DNA of 64,000 nt, taken from Roseobacter sp. MED193. GTDB lineage: Bacteria > Pseudomonadota > Alphaproteobacteria > Rhodobacterales > Rhodobacteraceae. The position numbers were made by a program, and so were the translations under genes. Where the stretch lies: positions 1,324,087 through 1,388,086 of the forward strand of contig NZ_CH902583.1 in assembly GCF_000152965.1 (NCBI RefSeq), in the 5' to 3' direction. The notes beneath the pieces are model-generated. The model was given only the letters and a program-made list of their open reading frames with translations. It did not search any database and was not told the DNA's origin. Below are positions 35,530 through 45,316 of this stretch, piece by piece (position 1 is the stretch's first letter; each line of letters starts with the position of its first letter).

Positions 35530-36306
35530 ATGCCTCGTTTTGCTCTCAAAGTTGAATACCACGGAAAGCCCTTTGCCGGATGGCAGCGGCAAAAAGATCA
35601 GCCCTCGGTGCAGGGCGCGATTGAGGAGGCCCTGGCAAAGCTGGAACCCGGCCCCCATACCATTGCCGCCGCCGGTCGCACAGATACTGGGGTGCACGGC
35701 CTGGGACAGGTCGCCCATTGTGATCTGCAAAAACCCTGGAGCCCCTTTAGACTCTCTGAGGCATTGAACTTTCACCTGAAGCCTGCGCCCGTGGCCATTG
35801 TCGACTGCGCCGTGGTCGACCCGGAGTGGCACGCAAGGTTTTCAGCCATCGAGCGCCAGTATCTGTTTCGCATCCTGATCCGCCGCGCCCCCGCTACCCA
35901 TGACGCGGGCCAGGTCTGGCAGATCAACAATGACCTGGATGTGGAAAGGATGCAGCAGGGGGCCAACCATCTGCTAGGCAACCATGATTTCACCACCTTC
36001 CGCTCCTCGATCTGTCAGGCACAGAGCCCACAAAAGACCCTGGATGAGCTCCGGATTGAGCGGGTGCAGGGGCTTTCTGGTCCTGAGGTGCATTTCCATG
36101 TGCGGGCCCGATCCTTCCTGCACAATCAAGTGCGCAGCTTCGTCGGCACATTGGAACGGGTGGGCGCCGACGCTTGGACGCCGCAGGATGTGAAGTCAGC
36201 GCTTGAAGCCTGCGACCGCGCCGCCTGCGGCCCGGTCTGCCCCGGCCATGGTCTGTATCTGGCACGCGTTGGCTATCCGACAGATCCCTTCACGAAGCAG
36301 AGCTGA
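35530..36306 (+). CDS. truA: tRNA pseudouridine(38-40) synthase TruA
   Basis: Makes pseudouridine at positions 38-40 of tRNA anticodon arms. The catalytic aspartate is Asp52 in [17 protein letters not shown]; the family segments [12 protein letters not shown] and [17 protein letters not shown] are present. I chose ATG 35530 so the protein starts [12 protein letters not shown]; the ribosome-binding site is weak. At 258 residues it is normal. It converges on the thioesterase gene. Confidence 0.95.
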   Translation: MPRFALKVEYHGKPFAGWQRQKDQPSVQGAIEEALAKLEPGPHTIAAAGRTDTGVHGLGQVAHCDLQKPWSPFRLSEALNFHLKPAPVAIVDCAVVDPEWHARFSAIERQYLFRILIRRAPATHDAGQVWQINNDLDVERMQQGANHLLGNHDFTTFRSSICQAQSPQKTLDELRIERVQGLSGPEVHFHVRARSFLHNQVRSFVGTLERVGADAWTPQDVKSALEACDRAACGPVCPGHGLYLARVGYPTDPFTKQS

Positions 36307-36327
36307 AGCGGATCGCGGGTCCTAAGT

Positions 36328-37134
36328 TTAAGCTTTGGCGGGATGCAAAACCAGGGTTTGCAGGGCAGTGGCCACCGGCCCCTTCTCGTCCTGCAAAACC
36401 GATTGAGACATGCCAATTCCGGTTCCATGCCAATGGGAAACAGAATCTGAGGCGTGCCAGTCGCCCTCGGGTTCCCGGTGCACATTGAGGGTAAGATCAG
36501 TATTCATAAAGCCCATTTCCGCGGGGCGCGCGTTCCAGGAAATCCCATTGCCACAATCCGCCAGGGCACAGAGCGACTGGATCGCAGATTGCTCTTCGCC
36601 CTCCACCAAGGTCGTGGTGCGCATCCATAGGGTTTTTGGTCCAGGGTTCAGGCCGAACTCCGGTGGGTAGGCCACATCCAGAAACTGGCCAAAATAGGGT
36701 TTGTCGTGCAGACCTGCGCCTATGGAAAACGGCCCGGACACAGCATCCGCCCGGCGCAGAGGCGTGACCGGCGCAGTTGGAACCACACCCAGATCCTTGC
36801 GCACCAGATGCATCGAGGTGCCCAGCGCGCAGAGCGTATTGTCGAGATCATGCACGGTAATCTGCGTGGTGGCCAAGGTGCGGGTGTGTCGCGTGGTCTC
36901 GGCTGCAACCCGCAGCCCCGCCAAAGGCAGTGGGCGCAGGATGTCCAAGGTCAGACGGCACAGCATCTTTTCCGCGCCGACCGCGATCTCGGCGGCACGG
37001 GCTGCCAGGCCGGTGACTGGCCCGGCATGACAGTGATCCGCAGACCAGGGCCCCCGCGCCGGATCATTGCCCACAAAGACTCCATCGGAGTTTTGTGAGA
37101 AAAACGGCGGTGCCTCTAGGGCCCTGGAGGTCAT
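36328..37134 (-). CDS. Acyl-CoA thioesterase (TesB-like double hot-dog)
   Basis: A 268-residue protein with the tandem hot-dog layout of the TesB-like/4HBT_3 thioesterases. Recognisable segments are GPWSADHCHAGPVTGLAARAAE in the first half and WNARPAEMGFMNTDLTLNVHREP with SDSVSHWHGTGIGMSQSVLQDEKG near the end. It begins 4 bases after the acyl-CoA dehydrogenase stop, so the two are cotranscribed. The pair suggests turnover of a particular acyl-CoA, not identified. Confidence 0.8.
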   Translation of the reverse strand: MTSRALEAPPFFSQNSDGVFVGNDPARGPWSADHCHAGPVTGLAARAAEIAVGAEKMLCRLTLDILRPLPLAGLRVAAETTRHTRTLATTQITVHDLDNTLCALGTSMHLVRKDLGVVPTAPVTPLRRADAVSGPFSIGAGLHDKPYFGQFLDVAYPPEFGLNPGPKTLWMRTTTLVEGEEQSAIQSLCALADCGNGISWNARPAEMGFMNTDLTLNVHREPEGDWHASDSVSHWHGTGIGMSQSVLQDEKGPVATALQTLVLHPAKA

Positions 37135-37138
37135 GTGA

Positions 37139-38374
37139 TCAGACCTTTTCCTGAGTATATTTTTTCAGCTCGACCCGTGCCACCTGGCGACGGTGCACCG
37201 CATCCGGGCCATCGGCCAGACGCAGAGTGCGCACATGGGTCCAGGCAATCGCCAGCGGTGTATCCTGGCTGACACCTTGACCACCAAACATCTGAACGGC
37301 CTCGTCGATCACCTTGAGCGCAACCCGCGGTGCGACCACCTTAATCTGGCTGATCCAAGGTGCAGCGGCGCGCCCATCGCCCTGATCCATATACCAGGCG
37401 GCCTTTAGGCAGAGCAGACGCGCCATTTCGATCTCCATGCGGCATTCGGCAACGATGTCATAGTTGGCACCAAGATGGGCCAGCTTCTTGCCAAAGGCTT
37501 CGCGCTGCAGCGAGCGTTTACACATTTGCTCGAGTGCGGACTCTGCCTGACCGATAGCGCGCATGCAGTGATGGATGCGTCCAGGCCCAAGGCGGCCTTG
37601 GGCAATTTCAAATCCCCGGCCTTCGCCCAGCAGCAGGTTTTCGGCGGGCACGCGTACATTGGTGAAACGGATATGCATATGGCCATGGGGCGCATCGTCG
37701 TGTCCATAGACTTCCATCGGGCGCAGCACTTCGATACCCGGCGTATCGGCAGGCACCACGATCATTGACTGGCGCTGGTGCTTGGGCAGGTCTTCACCAC
37801 CGGTTTTCACCATGACGATATAGACCTTGCAACGCGGATCCCCCGCGCCCGAGGCCCACCATTTTTCGCCGTTCAGCACATAGTCATCGCCATCGCGCAC
37901 ACAGGCCATCGACACATTGGTGGCATCCGACGAGGCCACGTCGGGCTCGGTCATCAGATAGGCGGAGCGGATCTTGCCCTCCAACAGCGGCGCCAGCCAC
38001 TCTTCCTTCATCTTATCGGTGCCGTAGCGCTCAAACACTTCCATATTTCCGGTATCAGGCGCGGCGCAGTTAAAGACCTCAGCCCCCAGCGGCGTCTTGC
38101 CCATTTCCTCGGCGAAATAGGCGTATTCCACGGTGGAAAGGCCAAAACCCTTGTCACTGTCGGTGAGCCAAAAATTCCACAGCCCCTGCTCTTTTGCCTT
38201 GGCCTTCAGCCCTTCGAGGATCTCTGCCTGGCGGGCGGTATACTGCCAGCGATCTTCCTTGCCGATTTCGGCCTGATATTCGGCCTCCAACGGCATGATC
38301 TCGTCGCGCACCATGGTGGCAACCCGGTCCAACAGCTTGCGGTTCTCTGCCCGCATTCCAAAATTCATATCCAT
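37139..38374 (-). CDS. Acyl-CoA dehydrogenase family protein
   Basis: FAD enzyme of 411 residues that introduces a double bond into acyl-CoA. N-terminal helices (ENRKLLDRVATMVRDEIMPLEAEY), the FAD-contact strand AYLMTEPDVASSDATNV, the helical C-terminal region and the segment QMFGGQGVSQDTPLA are all present. It resembles the ACAD11-like or FadE family more than short-chain enzymes. I chose ATG 38374 (GGAGGAG about 8 bases upstream). It is followed by the thioesterase gene and diverges from the GhrA-like gene. Confidence 0.9.
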   Translation of the reverse strand: MDMNFGMRAENRKLLDRVATMVRDEIMPLEAEYQAEIGKEDRWQYTARQAEILEGLKAKAKEQGLWNFWLTDSDKGFGLSTVEYAYFAEEMGKTPLGAEVFNCAAPDTGNMEVFERYGTDKMKEEWLAPLLEGKIRSAYLMTEPDVASSDATNVSMACVRDGDDYVLNGEKWWASGAGDPRCKVYIVMVKTGGEDLPKHQRQSMIVVPADTPGIEVLRPMEVYGHDDAPHGHMHIRFTNVRVPAENLLLGEGRGFEIAQGRLGPGRIHHCMRAIGQAESALEQMCKRSLQREAFGKKLAHLGANYDIVAECRMEIEMARLLCLKAAWYMDQGDGRAAAPWISQIKVVAPRVALKVIDEAVQMFGGQGVSQDTPLAIAWTHVRTLRLADGPDAVHRRQVARVELKKYTQEKV

Positions 38375-38499
38375 CTCAAATTCTCCTCCACTGCCGCTTT
38401 CGCTCTTGCAAAAACCATGGCTTAGTCGCTTGATAACTGTCCAGCACAATGACGGAACGTCATGGGCCGACAATGGAAAATAGACGGAAGGGAACGGGC

Positions 38500-39435
38500 A
38501 TGGCGCTATTGGTCAATATTGGTCACAACGGATGGTATCGCGACACGGAATTGGCTGCTGAGCTGCGCGCCCTGATGCCCGAGGCGGATATTCGCACACT
38601 GGATGCGCCCGGCGACATGTCGGAAATCACCATGCTGGCGGTCTCTGGCCTGGCCCCAAATCTCCCCGCCCAATTGCCTAATCTGGCCCTGGTGCAGAAA
38701 CTTGGTGCTGGCGTCGAAACCATCGTCGCCCACCCGGCCCTGCCGCCCCATGTGCAGGTGACCCGACTGAAACCGCTCGAGCCCGCACGCGAGATTGCTC
38801 AATACTGCCTGACCTATGTCCTTATGGGGCAACGCAATGTTGCAGCTCATGCCGAAAGCCAAGCCCGCGCTGCCTGGGAGTCACTGGAGCCGAAGCAAAA
38901 CCACAAGACCCGCGTTGGCGTGCTCGGTATGGGACATATTGGCGGCGAGACTGCTCGGCTGATGCGTGACCTCGGATTTGAGGTGCACGGCTGGAGCCGC
39001 TCCCCCAAAGACATGGAAGGCGTCACCTGCCACCACGGGGCGGAAACGCTGGAGCCGATGCTGGGCATCTGTGACTACATCTGCGCCATCCTGCCCTCCA
39101 CCGAAGAAACCCGCAGGCTGATCAATGCGCAGACATTGGCCGCGATGAAGCCTGGCGCCACATTCATCAATGCCGGACGTGGTGATCTGGTGGATGAGGC
39201 CGCATTGATTGCCGATCTGGATCGCGGCCACCTAGGCCATGCGGTGCTGGATGTGCTCTGCACCGAACCCCTCCCCGAGACAGATCCGCTGTGGTCCCAC
39301 CCCAGGGTCACCATCACGCCGCATGTTTCGGGCTGGCACCTGGGCGAGGCCCTGGCGGATGTGGTGGAAAACTTCCGCCGGCTAAGCGCCGGCGAAGATC
39401 TACTGCATGCGGTAGACCGCCAGCGGGGCTACTGA
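38500..39435 (+). CDS. GhrA-like glyoxylate/hydroxypyruvate reductase
   Basis: D-2-hydroxyacid dehydrogenase of 311 residues. The NAD(P) site is LGMGHIGGETARLMRDLGFEVHGWSRSP; an Arg there suits NADPH. Catalytic segments are INAGRGDLVDEAAL (Arg) and TPHVSGWHLGEAL (His). The family includes GhrA, which reduces glyoxylate to glycolate. I chose ATG 38500 (AAGGGA about 8 bases upstream). Glyoxylate from the purine genes at 49-58 kb is a possible substrate, but this link is inference. Confidence 0.82.
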   Translation: MALLVNIGHNGWYRDTELAAELRALMPEADIRTLDAPGDMSEITMLAVSGLAPNLPAQLPNLALVQKLGAGVETIVAHPALPPHVQVTRLKPLEPAREIAQYCLTYVLMGQRNVAAHAESQARAAWESLEPKQNHKTRVGVLGMGHIGGETARLMRDLGFEVHGWSRSPKDMEGVTCHHGAETLEPMLGICDYICAILPSTEETRRLINAQTLAAMKPGATFINAGRGDLVDEAALIADLDRGHLGHAVLDVLCTEPLPETDPLWSHPRVTITPHVSGWHLGEALADVVENFRRLSAGEDLLHAVDRQRGY

Positions 39436-39456
39436 CCCCGCCTGCCGCCATCGGCT

Positions 39457-41190
39457 TCAGAACAATATGGATCTGATCGCTGCAAACGCAGGTCCAAATC
39501 GGAGCCAGCCTCCCAGCCCAGTCTGGGTTGGCTGGCCATCTTTCCAGGTTGCCGCCACTGACAGTGCCTGCCAGTCCGTCGTCAACGGGTTGCCGTTGAA
39601 CAGGGTAAAATCTGCCCTCTTTCCAACCTCAATCGAGCCGATCAGATCCTGCTGCCCCAGCTGTTGCGCCGCCTGCAATGTCATCGCCGACAGAGCCTCG
39701 TAGCGGGTGATTGCCTGGTCCGGTGCGGTGATCGTGTCACCCGAAACCGAGTGACGGTCCACCGCCGTACGCAGGGTGCGCAGCGCATCAATCGGCGAGG
39801 CAGGGTGATCCCCATGCAGCGTCGTCACCACCCCCGCACGCATCGCCGCCCCCACCGGCATATAACGATCTGCGCGATCCCCAACGATATCGGGCAGCGC
39901 ATCGCCATAGTAGTAGATATGATCGACAAAGAAGCCGAGGCTGATGCCCAGGGCCTTGGCCCGCTGAATCTGCGCCGGCGTGATCAGCGCATTATGCTCC
40001 AGCCTATGGGCCAGACCGGGGTTGGGCGCTGCCGCCTCAAAAGCGTCCAGAACCTGATCAATGGCGCGCTCCCCCTGGGCATGTACCGCGATCTGATGCC
40101 CCTGCGCCTGCAGGTCTGCCACGGTGGCGCTGAAATCGCCGGGCTCATGGTTCACCGGCCCCAGATGACCATGGGGGATATGCATCCGCTCTGAAGTGAG
40201 ATCGCTGTGCTCATAGGCCTCGGCAAAGGCGGCGCCGCCGGTAAAGGGAGAACCATCCATCCAGTATTTGGTGCCAAGCACCCGGAAATCATCGTTGCCT
40301 CCCAGATCTTTGCCCTGATGTGGCAAGAGGTAGAGAAAGGCCCGCAGCGGCGCATCCCTGGCGCCGATATGGCGCAGCAATCCCACCGGATCGGGATGTT
40401 TGCCCACTGCCCCGGTGATGCCGATCGTGGTATAGCCTGCCTTGGCATAAGAAACATATGCGCGGCGCACCAACAGCTCTACCACCGCGGGATCTGCTGC
40501 GGGCATTGCACCAAGCACCGCATTTACCGCCTCCAGCTCGCGAAAGGCACCCGTCGCGCGCCCCTGCGCATCGCGGATGATGCCGTGGGGCTCACCAGAC
40601 TCCGGGGTAGCCAGCGAAATGCCAGAGGCCCGCATCGCGGCGGTATTGGCAAAGACCTCGTGTAGCATCTGGGTGATCACCACCAGCGGCCGCTCTGGCG
40701 CAATCTCATCCAGCTCCCCCAAGGTGGGGGCGGAAAGATCCGCGATTGCCACCGGATCCCATCCATAGGCGACCAACCAGGGGGTGAGTGCAGTGGCATC
40801 TGCGGCCTGCTCCAAGCTCTGCATCACCTCCGCCCGGCTGGTGTGGCGAAAGCCGCTGACGTCCACCACCGCCCCCAGCAGCGCGGTTGCAATTGGGTGG
40901 GTATGGGGTTCGATCAAGCCCGGAGTCAGCACCCGGCCCGTGAGGTCATGCACTGGCGCGCCACTTTCTTGCAGCTGTGCCAAGGTGCCAACAGCGGTGA
41001 TCACGCCATCCTGAACCAAAATCGCCTCGGGACCTGGCACCTCGGTCGCTGTGGACATGGGAAGGATCTGCCCTCCGGTCAGGATCAGCTGGGATGCAAC
41101 GCGCTCGGGGCGCAGAAGATACCAGATCAGCCCCGCCGCTAGCAGCCCCAACACTAGCAACCCTTTGAATACGCGTCCCAGCCATTTCAT
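39457..41190 (-). CDS. YtcJ-like amidohydrolase, membrane-anchored
   Basis: Metal-dependent amidohydrolase of family 3 (577 residues). An N-terminal membrane helix (about 8-26) suggests export or anchoring. The metal-binding H-x-H is in GLIEPHTHPIATAL; later residues are the His of HAQGERAIDQVLDAF, HRLEHNALI and TTLHGDHPASPIDALRT. Substrates of this family include N-acyl amino acids and hydantoin-like compounds; the actual one is unknown. I chose ATG 41190 (GGGGAG about 9 bases upstream). The 302-bp region before it (41191-41492) has the gcvP terminator and nothing else. Confidence 0.82.
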   Translation of the reverse strand: MKWLGRVFKGLLVLGLLAAGLIWYLLRPERVASQLILTGGQILPMSTATEVPGPEAILVQDGVITAVGTLAQLQESGAPVHDLTGRVLTPGLIEPHTHPIATALLGAVVDVSGFRHTSRAEVMQSLEQAADATALTPWLVAYGWDPVAIADLSAPTLGELDEIAPERPLVVITQMLHEVFANTAAMRASGISLATPESGEPHGIIRDAQGRATGAFRELEAVNAVLGAMPAADPAVVELLVRRAYVSYAKAGYTTIGITGAVGKHPDPVGLLRHIGARDAPLRAFLYLLPHQGKDLGGNDDFRVLGTKYWMDGSPFTGGAAFAEAYEHSDLTSERMHIPHGHLGPVNHEPGDFSATVADLQAQGHQIAVHAQGERAIDQVLDAFEAAAPNPGLAHRLEHNALITPAQIQRAKALGISLGFFVDHIYYYGDALPDIVGDRADRYMPVGAAMRAGVVTTLHGDHPASPIDALRTLRTAVDRHSVSGDTITAPDQAITRYEALSAMTLQAAQQLGQQDLIGSIEVGKRADFTLFNGNPLTTDWQALSVAATWKDGQPTQTGLGGWLRFGPAFAAIRSILF

Positions 41191-41445
41191 CGCACGTATC
41201 TCCCCCGTACCGTTGCTCGGCAGGATTGTCTTCGCGATGGTTCCAAACAAGGCTGACGTTGCGGGAGGGTGCAAACTTAAGGAGAATTTACAGATTTCAG
41301 TCACAACCTCTGCGCTTACAAAGCAGAGATCGTATCAGCCTGCTGAGCAGTGGCTGCTGTCGCCGCAAAAAGAAAACCGCGCCTGGCCCCACCGTCGCCC
41401 GCGCCGTGCCTCAAAGCCTTCGCCGGACCACCCCAACAAACGAGA

Positions 41446-41465
41446 ACGGGCCCCACAGGGCCCGT
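41446..41465 (-). terminator. Hairpin after gcvP
   Basis: ACGGGCCC/GGGCCCGT with a 4-base loop lies 27 bases after the gcvP stop. The following sequence on the minus strand (TCTCGTTTGTT) is T-rich but interrupted, so termination is probable but not certain. Confidence 0.5.
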
Positions 41466-41492
41466 CGATTTTGATAATATTGCACCCAAGGC

Positions 41493-44345
41493 TTACTCTG
41501 CCGCCTCGACGTAGTCTTCCAATGGCGGGCAGGTGCAGATCAGGTTGCGGTCACCATAGGCATTGTCGACGCGGTTAACCGGCGGCCAGTATTTGTCGAC
41601 GCGGAAGGCGCCGGGAGGAAAGCAGCCCTGCTCGCGGCTGTAGGGGCGATCCCAATCCTTCACCAGATCCTCCATGGTATGGGGCGCATGTTTCAGCGGG
41701 TTATTCTCCGGATCAATCACGCCCTCCTCAATGGCCTGCACCTCGGCACGGATCGACAGCATGGCATCGACAAAGCGGTCCAGCTCGGCCTTGGTTTCTG
41801 ACTCGGTGGGTTCCACCATCAGTGTCCCCGCCACAGGCCAGCTCATGGTGGGGGCGTGAAAGCCACTGTCGATCAGCCGTTTCGCCACATCATCCACCGT
41901 CACGCCAGCGCTCTCGTCAAAGGGACGGGTGTCCAGGATACACTCATGCGCCACCCGGCCTGTCGGCCCCTTGTATAAGACGCCATAGGCGCCCTCCAAC
42001 CGCTTTGCGATATAGTTGGCGTTGAGAATGGCCACCTTGGTGGCCTGGGTCAAACCCTCGCCCCCCATCATCAGACAATAGGCCCAGGAAATGGTCAGGA
42101 TCGAGGCCGACCCATAGGGCGCTGCCGAGACCGGCCCTTGGGCGCCACCCAGTTCAGGGTGGCCCGGCAGATGCGCCACCAGATGTGCCTTAACGCCAAT
42201 CGGCCCCATGCCGGGGCCACCGCCGCCATGGGGAATGGCAAAGGTCTTGTGCAGGTTCAGGTGGCTCACATCACCGCCCAGATCGCCGGGGCGGCTGAGC
42301 CCAACCATGGCGTTCATATTGGCACCATCAATATAGACCTGGCCGCCGTGATCATGGGTGATCTGGCAGACCTCGTGCACGGTTTCCTCAAACACCCCAT
42401 GGGTGGAGGGGTAGGTGATCATGCAGCCCGCCAGATGTGTCGCGTGTTTCTCAGCCTTGGCGCGGAAATCATCCAGATCGATATCGCCATTCTCAGCGGA
42501 TTTCACCACCACAACCTTCCAGCCCACCATCTGGGCCGAGGCCGGGTTGGTGCCATGGGCTGACATCGGGATCAGACAGATATTGCGGTGCGCCTCCCCT
42601 CTCGCCTGGTGATAGGAAGCAATGGTCAAGAGCCCGGCATATTCGCCCTGCGCACCCGAGTTGGGCTGCATCGAGATCGCATCATATCCAGTGATCTGGC
42701 ACAGTTTCGCCGACAGGTCCGTGAGCATCTCACCATAGCCCGCCTGCTGCGCTGCGGGGGCGAAGGGGTGGATATGGGCAAATTCCGGCCAGCTCAGCGG
42801 CATCATCTCGGCCGCGGCGTTCAGTTTCATGGTGCAGGACCCCAACGGGATCATCGCCCGGTCAAGGGCCAGATCACGGTCCGCAAGGCGGCGCATATAG
42901 CGCATCATCTCGGTTTCGGCCCGGTTCATGTGGAAAATCGGATGGCTGAGGTAGTCAGACGTGCGGTGCATATTTTGCGGCACGCGGTACTCTGGCACCA
43001 GCGCATCATCCGTGCGGGTAATGCCAAAGGCGCGCCAGACGGCCTCGGTGGTGTCGCGGCGGGTGGTTTCATCCAGGGTAATGCCAACGCGGGTCTCGCC
43101 AACGCGGCGCAGGTTAATGCCCTCGTCCAGGGCCGACTTCATCACCGCCGCCTGCAAAGGCCCCACATCCACGGTGATGGTGTCAAAAAAGCTCTTGGGA
43201 TCGACCTTGAAGCCCGCCTCTTCCAGCCCACGGGCCAGACGCACAGTTTTGCGATGAATGCGCTGCGCGATGGCCTTCAGCCCCTTGGGACCGTGGAACA
43301 CCGCATACATGGAGGCCATCACCGCCAGCAGCGCCTGCGCGGTGCAGACGTTCGAGGTGGCCTTTTCGCGGCGGATATGCTGCTCGCGGGTTTGCAGCGA
43401 CAGCCGGTAGGCCTTGTTGCCCTGGGCATCAATCGACACGCCGACAATGCGCCCCGGCATTGCTCGTTTGTAGGCATCGCGCGTGGCCATATAGGCCGCA
43501 TGGGGACCGCCCGCCCCCATCGGCACGCCAAAGCGCTGGGTCGAGCCCACCGCAATATCGACCCCCATGGCGCCCGGCTCTTTTAGCAGGGTCAGCGCCA
43601 GGGGATCCGCCGCCACCACACCAATCGCACGGGCCCCGTGCAGCGCCTCCATCTGCGGGGTGAAATCACGCACATGACCATAGGTGCCAGGGTACTGAAA
43701 AAGCGCGCCAAAGACTTGATCCGCCTGCAGCTTGTCCGGATTGCCAACAATCACCTCAATATCCAGCGGCTGCGCGCGGGTTTGCACCACGGCGATGGTC
43801 TGCGGATGGCAGTCGCGATCGACAAAAAACGCCTTTGCCTTGGATTTTGCCAACCGCTGCGCCATGGTCATCGCCTCAGCCGCTGCGGTGCCCTCGTCCA
43901 GCAAGGAAGCATTGGCGACTTCCAATCCGGTAAGGTCTGATATCATCGTCTGAAAGTTCAGCAAGGCCTCAAGCCGCCCCTGGGAGATCTCTGGCTGGTA
44001 AGGCGTATAGGCGGTGTACCAGGCGGGGTTTTCCAGAATATTGCGCTGGATCGCCGGGGGCGTCACCGTGCCGTGGTAGCCCTGACCAATCAGCGAGGTC
44101 ATCACTTGGTTCTTATCCGCCACTTGGCGCATGTGAAACAGCAGCTCACGCTCCGACAAGGGGCGGCCGAACTCCAACGCCGCAGACTGCCGGATCGAGG
44201 CCGGAACTGTGTCGTCGATCAGTGCCTCCAGGCTCTCGGCGCCAACCACCGCAAGCATCTCCTCCATTTCTTCTGGGGAGGGGCCGATATGACGGCGGTT
44301 GGCAAAATCATAGGGCAGATAATCGGTCGGGGTGAAAGACATCAC
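41493..44345 (-). CDS. gcvP: Glycine dehydrogenase (decarboxylating) GcvP
   Basis: P-protein of the glycine cleavage system, a PLP enzyme that decarboxylates glycine and passes the aminomethyl group to the lipoyl arm of GcvH. The PLP-binding lysine is in [18 protein letters not shown]. The two aminotransferase-like halves are in one chain of 950 residues, as in most proteobacteria. It lies 158 bp after gcvH and shares its riboswitch-controlled leader. Confidence 0.97.
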   Translation of the reverse strand: MMSFTPTDYLPYDFANRRHIGPSPEEMEEMLAVVGAESLEALIDDTVPASIRQSAALEFGRPLSERELLFHMRQVADKNQVMTSLIGQGYHGTVTPPAIQRNILENPAWYTAYTPYQPEISQGRLEALLNFQTMISDLTGLEVANASLLDEGTAAAEAMTMAQRLAKSKAKAFFVDRDCHPQTIAVVQTRAQPLDIEVIVGNPDKLQADQVFGALFQYPGTYGHVRDFTPQMEALHGARAIGVVAADPLALTLLKEPGAMGVDIAVGSTQRFGVPMGAGGPHAAYMATRDAYKRAMPGRIVGVSIDAQGNKAYRLSLQTREQHIRREKATSNVCTAQALLAVMASMYAVFHGPKGLKAIAQRIHRKTVRLARGLEEAGFKVDPKSFFDTITVDVGPLQAAVMKSALDEGINLRRVGETRVGITLDETTRRDTTEAVWRAFGITRTDDALVPEYRVPQNMHRTSDYLSHPIFHMNRAETEMMRYMRRLADRDLALDRAMIPLGSCTMKLNAAAEMMPLSWPEFAHIHPFAPAAQQAGYGEMLTDLSAKLCQITGYDAISMQPNSGAQGEYAGLLTIASYHQARGEAHRNICLIPMSAHGTNPASAQMVGWKVVVVKSAENGDIDLDDFRAKAEKHATHLAGCMITYPSTHGVFEETVHEVCQITHDHGGQVYIDGANMNAMVGLSRPGDLGGDVSHLNLHKTFAIPHGGGGPGMGPIGVKAHLVAHLPGHPELGGAQGPVSAAPYGSASILTISWAYCLMMGGEGLTQATKVAILNANYIAKRLEGAYGVLYKGPTGRVAHECILDTRPFDESAGVTVDDVAKRLIDSGFHAPTMSWPVAGTLMVEPTESETKAELDRFVDAMLSIRAEVQAIEEGVIDPENNPLKHAPHTMEDLVKDWDRPYSREQGCFPPGAFRVDKYWPPVNRVDNAYGDRNLICTCPPLEDYVEAAE

Positions 44346-44503
44346 ATGGGTCCTGTTGATCTAGACATATTGCAAGCAGAGCGGGGCAGCGAAACGCAGG
44401 ACGCAGAAATCTGATCGGGCAAACCCGGTATCATACACTGCTGGCCTGAAGGCGACGCTGGTAAAAGAAATCCCGCCGAACCAGGGGCGCGGCGGGGGCG
44501 GAG

Positions 44504-44863
44504 TTAACCGATGAAGGCCTTGTAGGCGGCTTCTTCCATATAGTCGTCCATGGGGGACATGTCTTCAACCTTAAGCTTGAAGAACCAGGCATCGCCTTGC
44601 GGGTCTTCATTCACCTTGCCGGGGGTCTCGGTCAGGGCGGCGTTGACCTCAACAACTTCGCCGTCCAGCGGCGACAGGATGTCCGACGCGGCCTTGACGG
44701 ACTCAATCACCACAATTTCGTCGTCCTTGGCAAATTCGTCACCAACCTCGGGCAGCTCAATAAAGACCACATCGCCCAGCTGCTCGGCGGCATGGGCCGT
44801 GATCCCCACGGTCACAATTTCGCCGTCCACGTCCAGCCATTCGTGTTCTTCGGTAAATTTCAT
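44504..44863 (-). CDS. gcvH: Glycine cleavage system protein GcvH
   Basis: Lipoyl-carrier protein of the glycine cleavage system, 119 residues. The lipoylated lysine is in [16 protein letters not shown]. The start is at [10 protein letters not shown] (44863); an in-frame ATG at 44872 (MKT) is equally possible, with GGGG 10-11 bases upstream. gcvT is not beside it. A tandem glycine riboswitch (45033-45216) precedes it on the same strand. Confidence 0.95.
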   Translation of the reverse strand: MKFTEEHEWLDVDGEIVTVGITAHAAEQLGDVVFIELPEVGDEFAKDDEIVVIESVKAASDILSPLDGEVVEVNAALTETPGKVNEDPQGDAWFFKLKVEDMSPMDDYMEEAAYKAFIG

Positions 44864-45032
44864 CGTCTTCATCCCGTTATGCTTGCCCCGGAGCGCCTTG
44901 CCCGGTGGTTGATCTGGCCTTGCGGCGCCCCAATGAGACACCTGAAATCTGGGGCCGGCTTGATCAGTGGGATCTGGTCAAGTCACTCCGGCATCCCCGC
45001 GCGAGCAGTCCGCCTGCGCGGTTCGATGCCCC

Positions 45033-45216
45033 CTCTGTCCCGGTGCCTGAGATCGTTATCCCTTCGGCGGCTCGAGTTCCCTCGAGCTCTCTCCAGAGTC
45101 TTTCGTGTATAAGGTCCCTTCTGCCTGAGAGTTTCCGGGGCGGTTGCTCCTTCGGCACCGAGCTTGCGGGGCAGGCCAAAGGCCCGACATCACAGCGACG
45201 GTTCTCCCATATACAC
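45033..45216 (-). promoter_or_regulatory. Tandem glycine riboswitch
   Basis: Two glycine aptamers in a row ahead of gcvH-gcvP. Aptamer 1 has P1 arms GTGTATA/TATACAC (45210-45216 with 45105-45111) and the conserved core GCCGAAGGAGCAA and ACTCTCAGGCA. Aptamer 2 has P1 arms CTCTG/CAGAG (45094-45098 with 45033-45037) and GCCGAAGGGATAAC with ATCTCAGGCA. The linker is six bases. A further hairpin, GGCATC/GATGCC with an inner CCGCGC/GCGCGG, lies just after aptamer 2 and may be part of the switch, without a T-run. Upstream is a palindrome GACGCA-AA-TGCGTC (45253-45266). The rest of the gcvH-GS gap (44864-45032) shows nothing else. Confidence 0.93.
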
Positions 45217-45316
45217 AGGGGCACAATTACCAGCGCGCAGGAAACCGTTCAAGACGCAAATGCGTCCCGCTCTGTCGCTTTTGCTCATAACTATCTTGAG
45301 CGTCCCGCAAGCCGGG

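Noticed and set aside
42588-43586. A long plus-strand frame opposite gcvP
   Set aside because: Antisense shadow; gcvP on the other strand is unmistakable.
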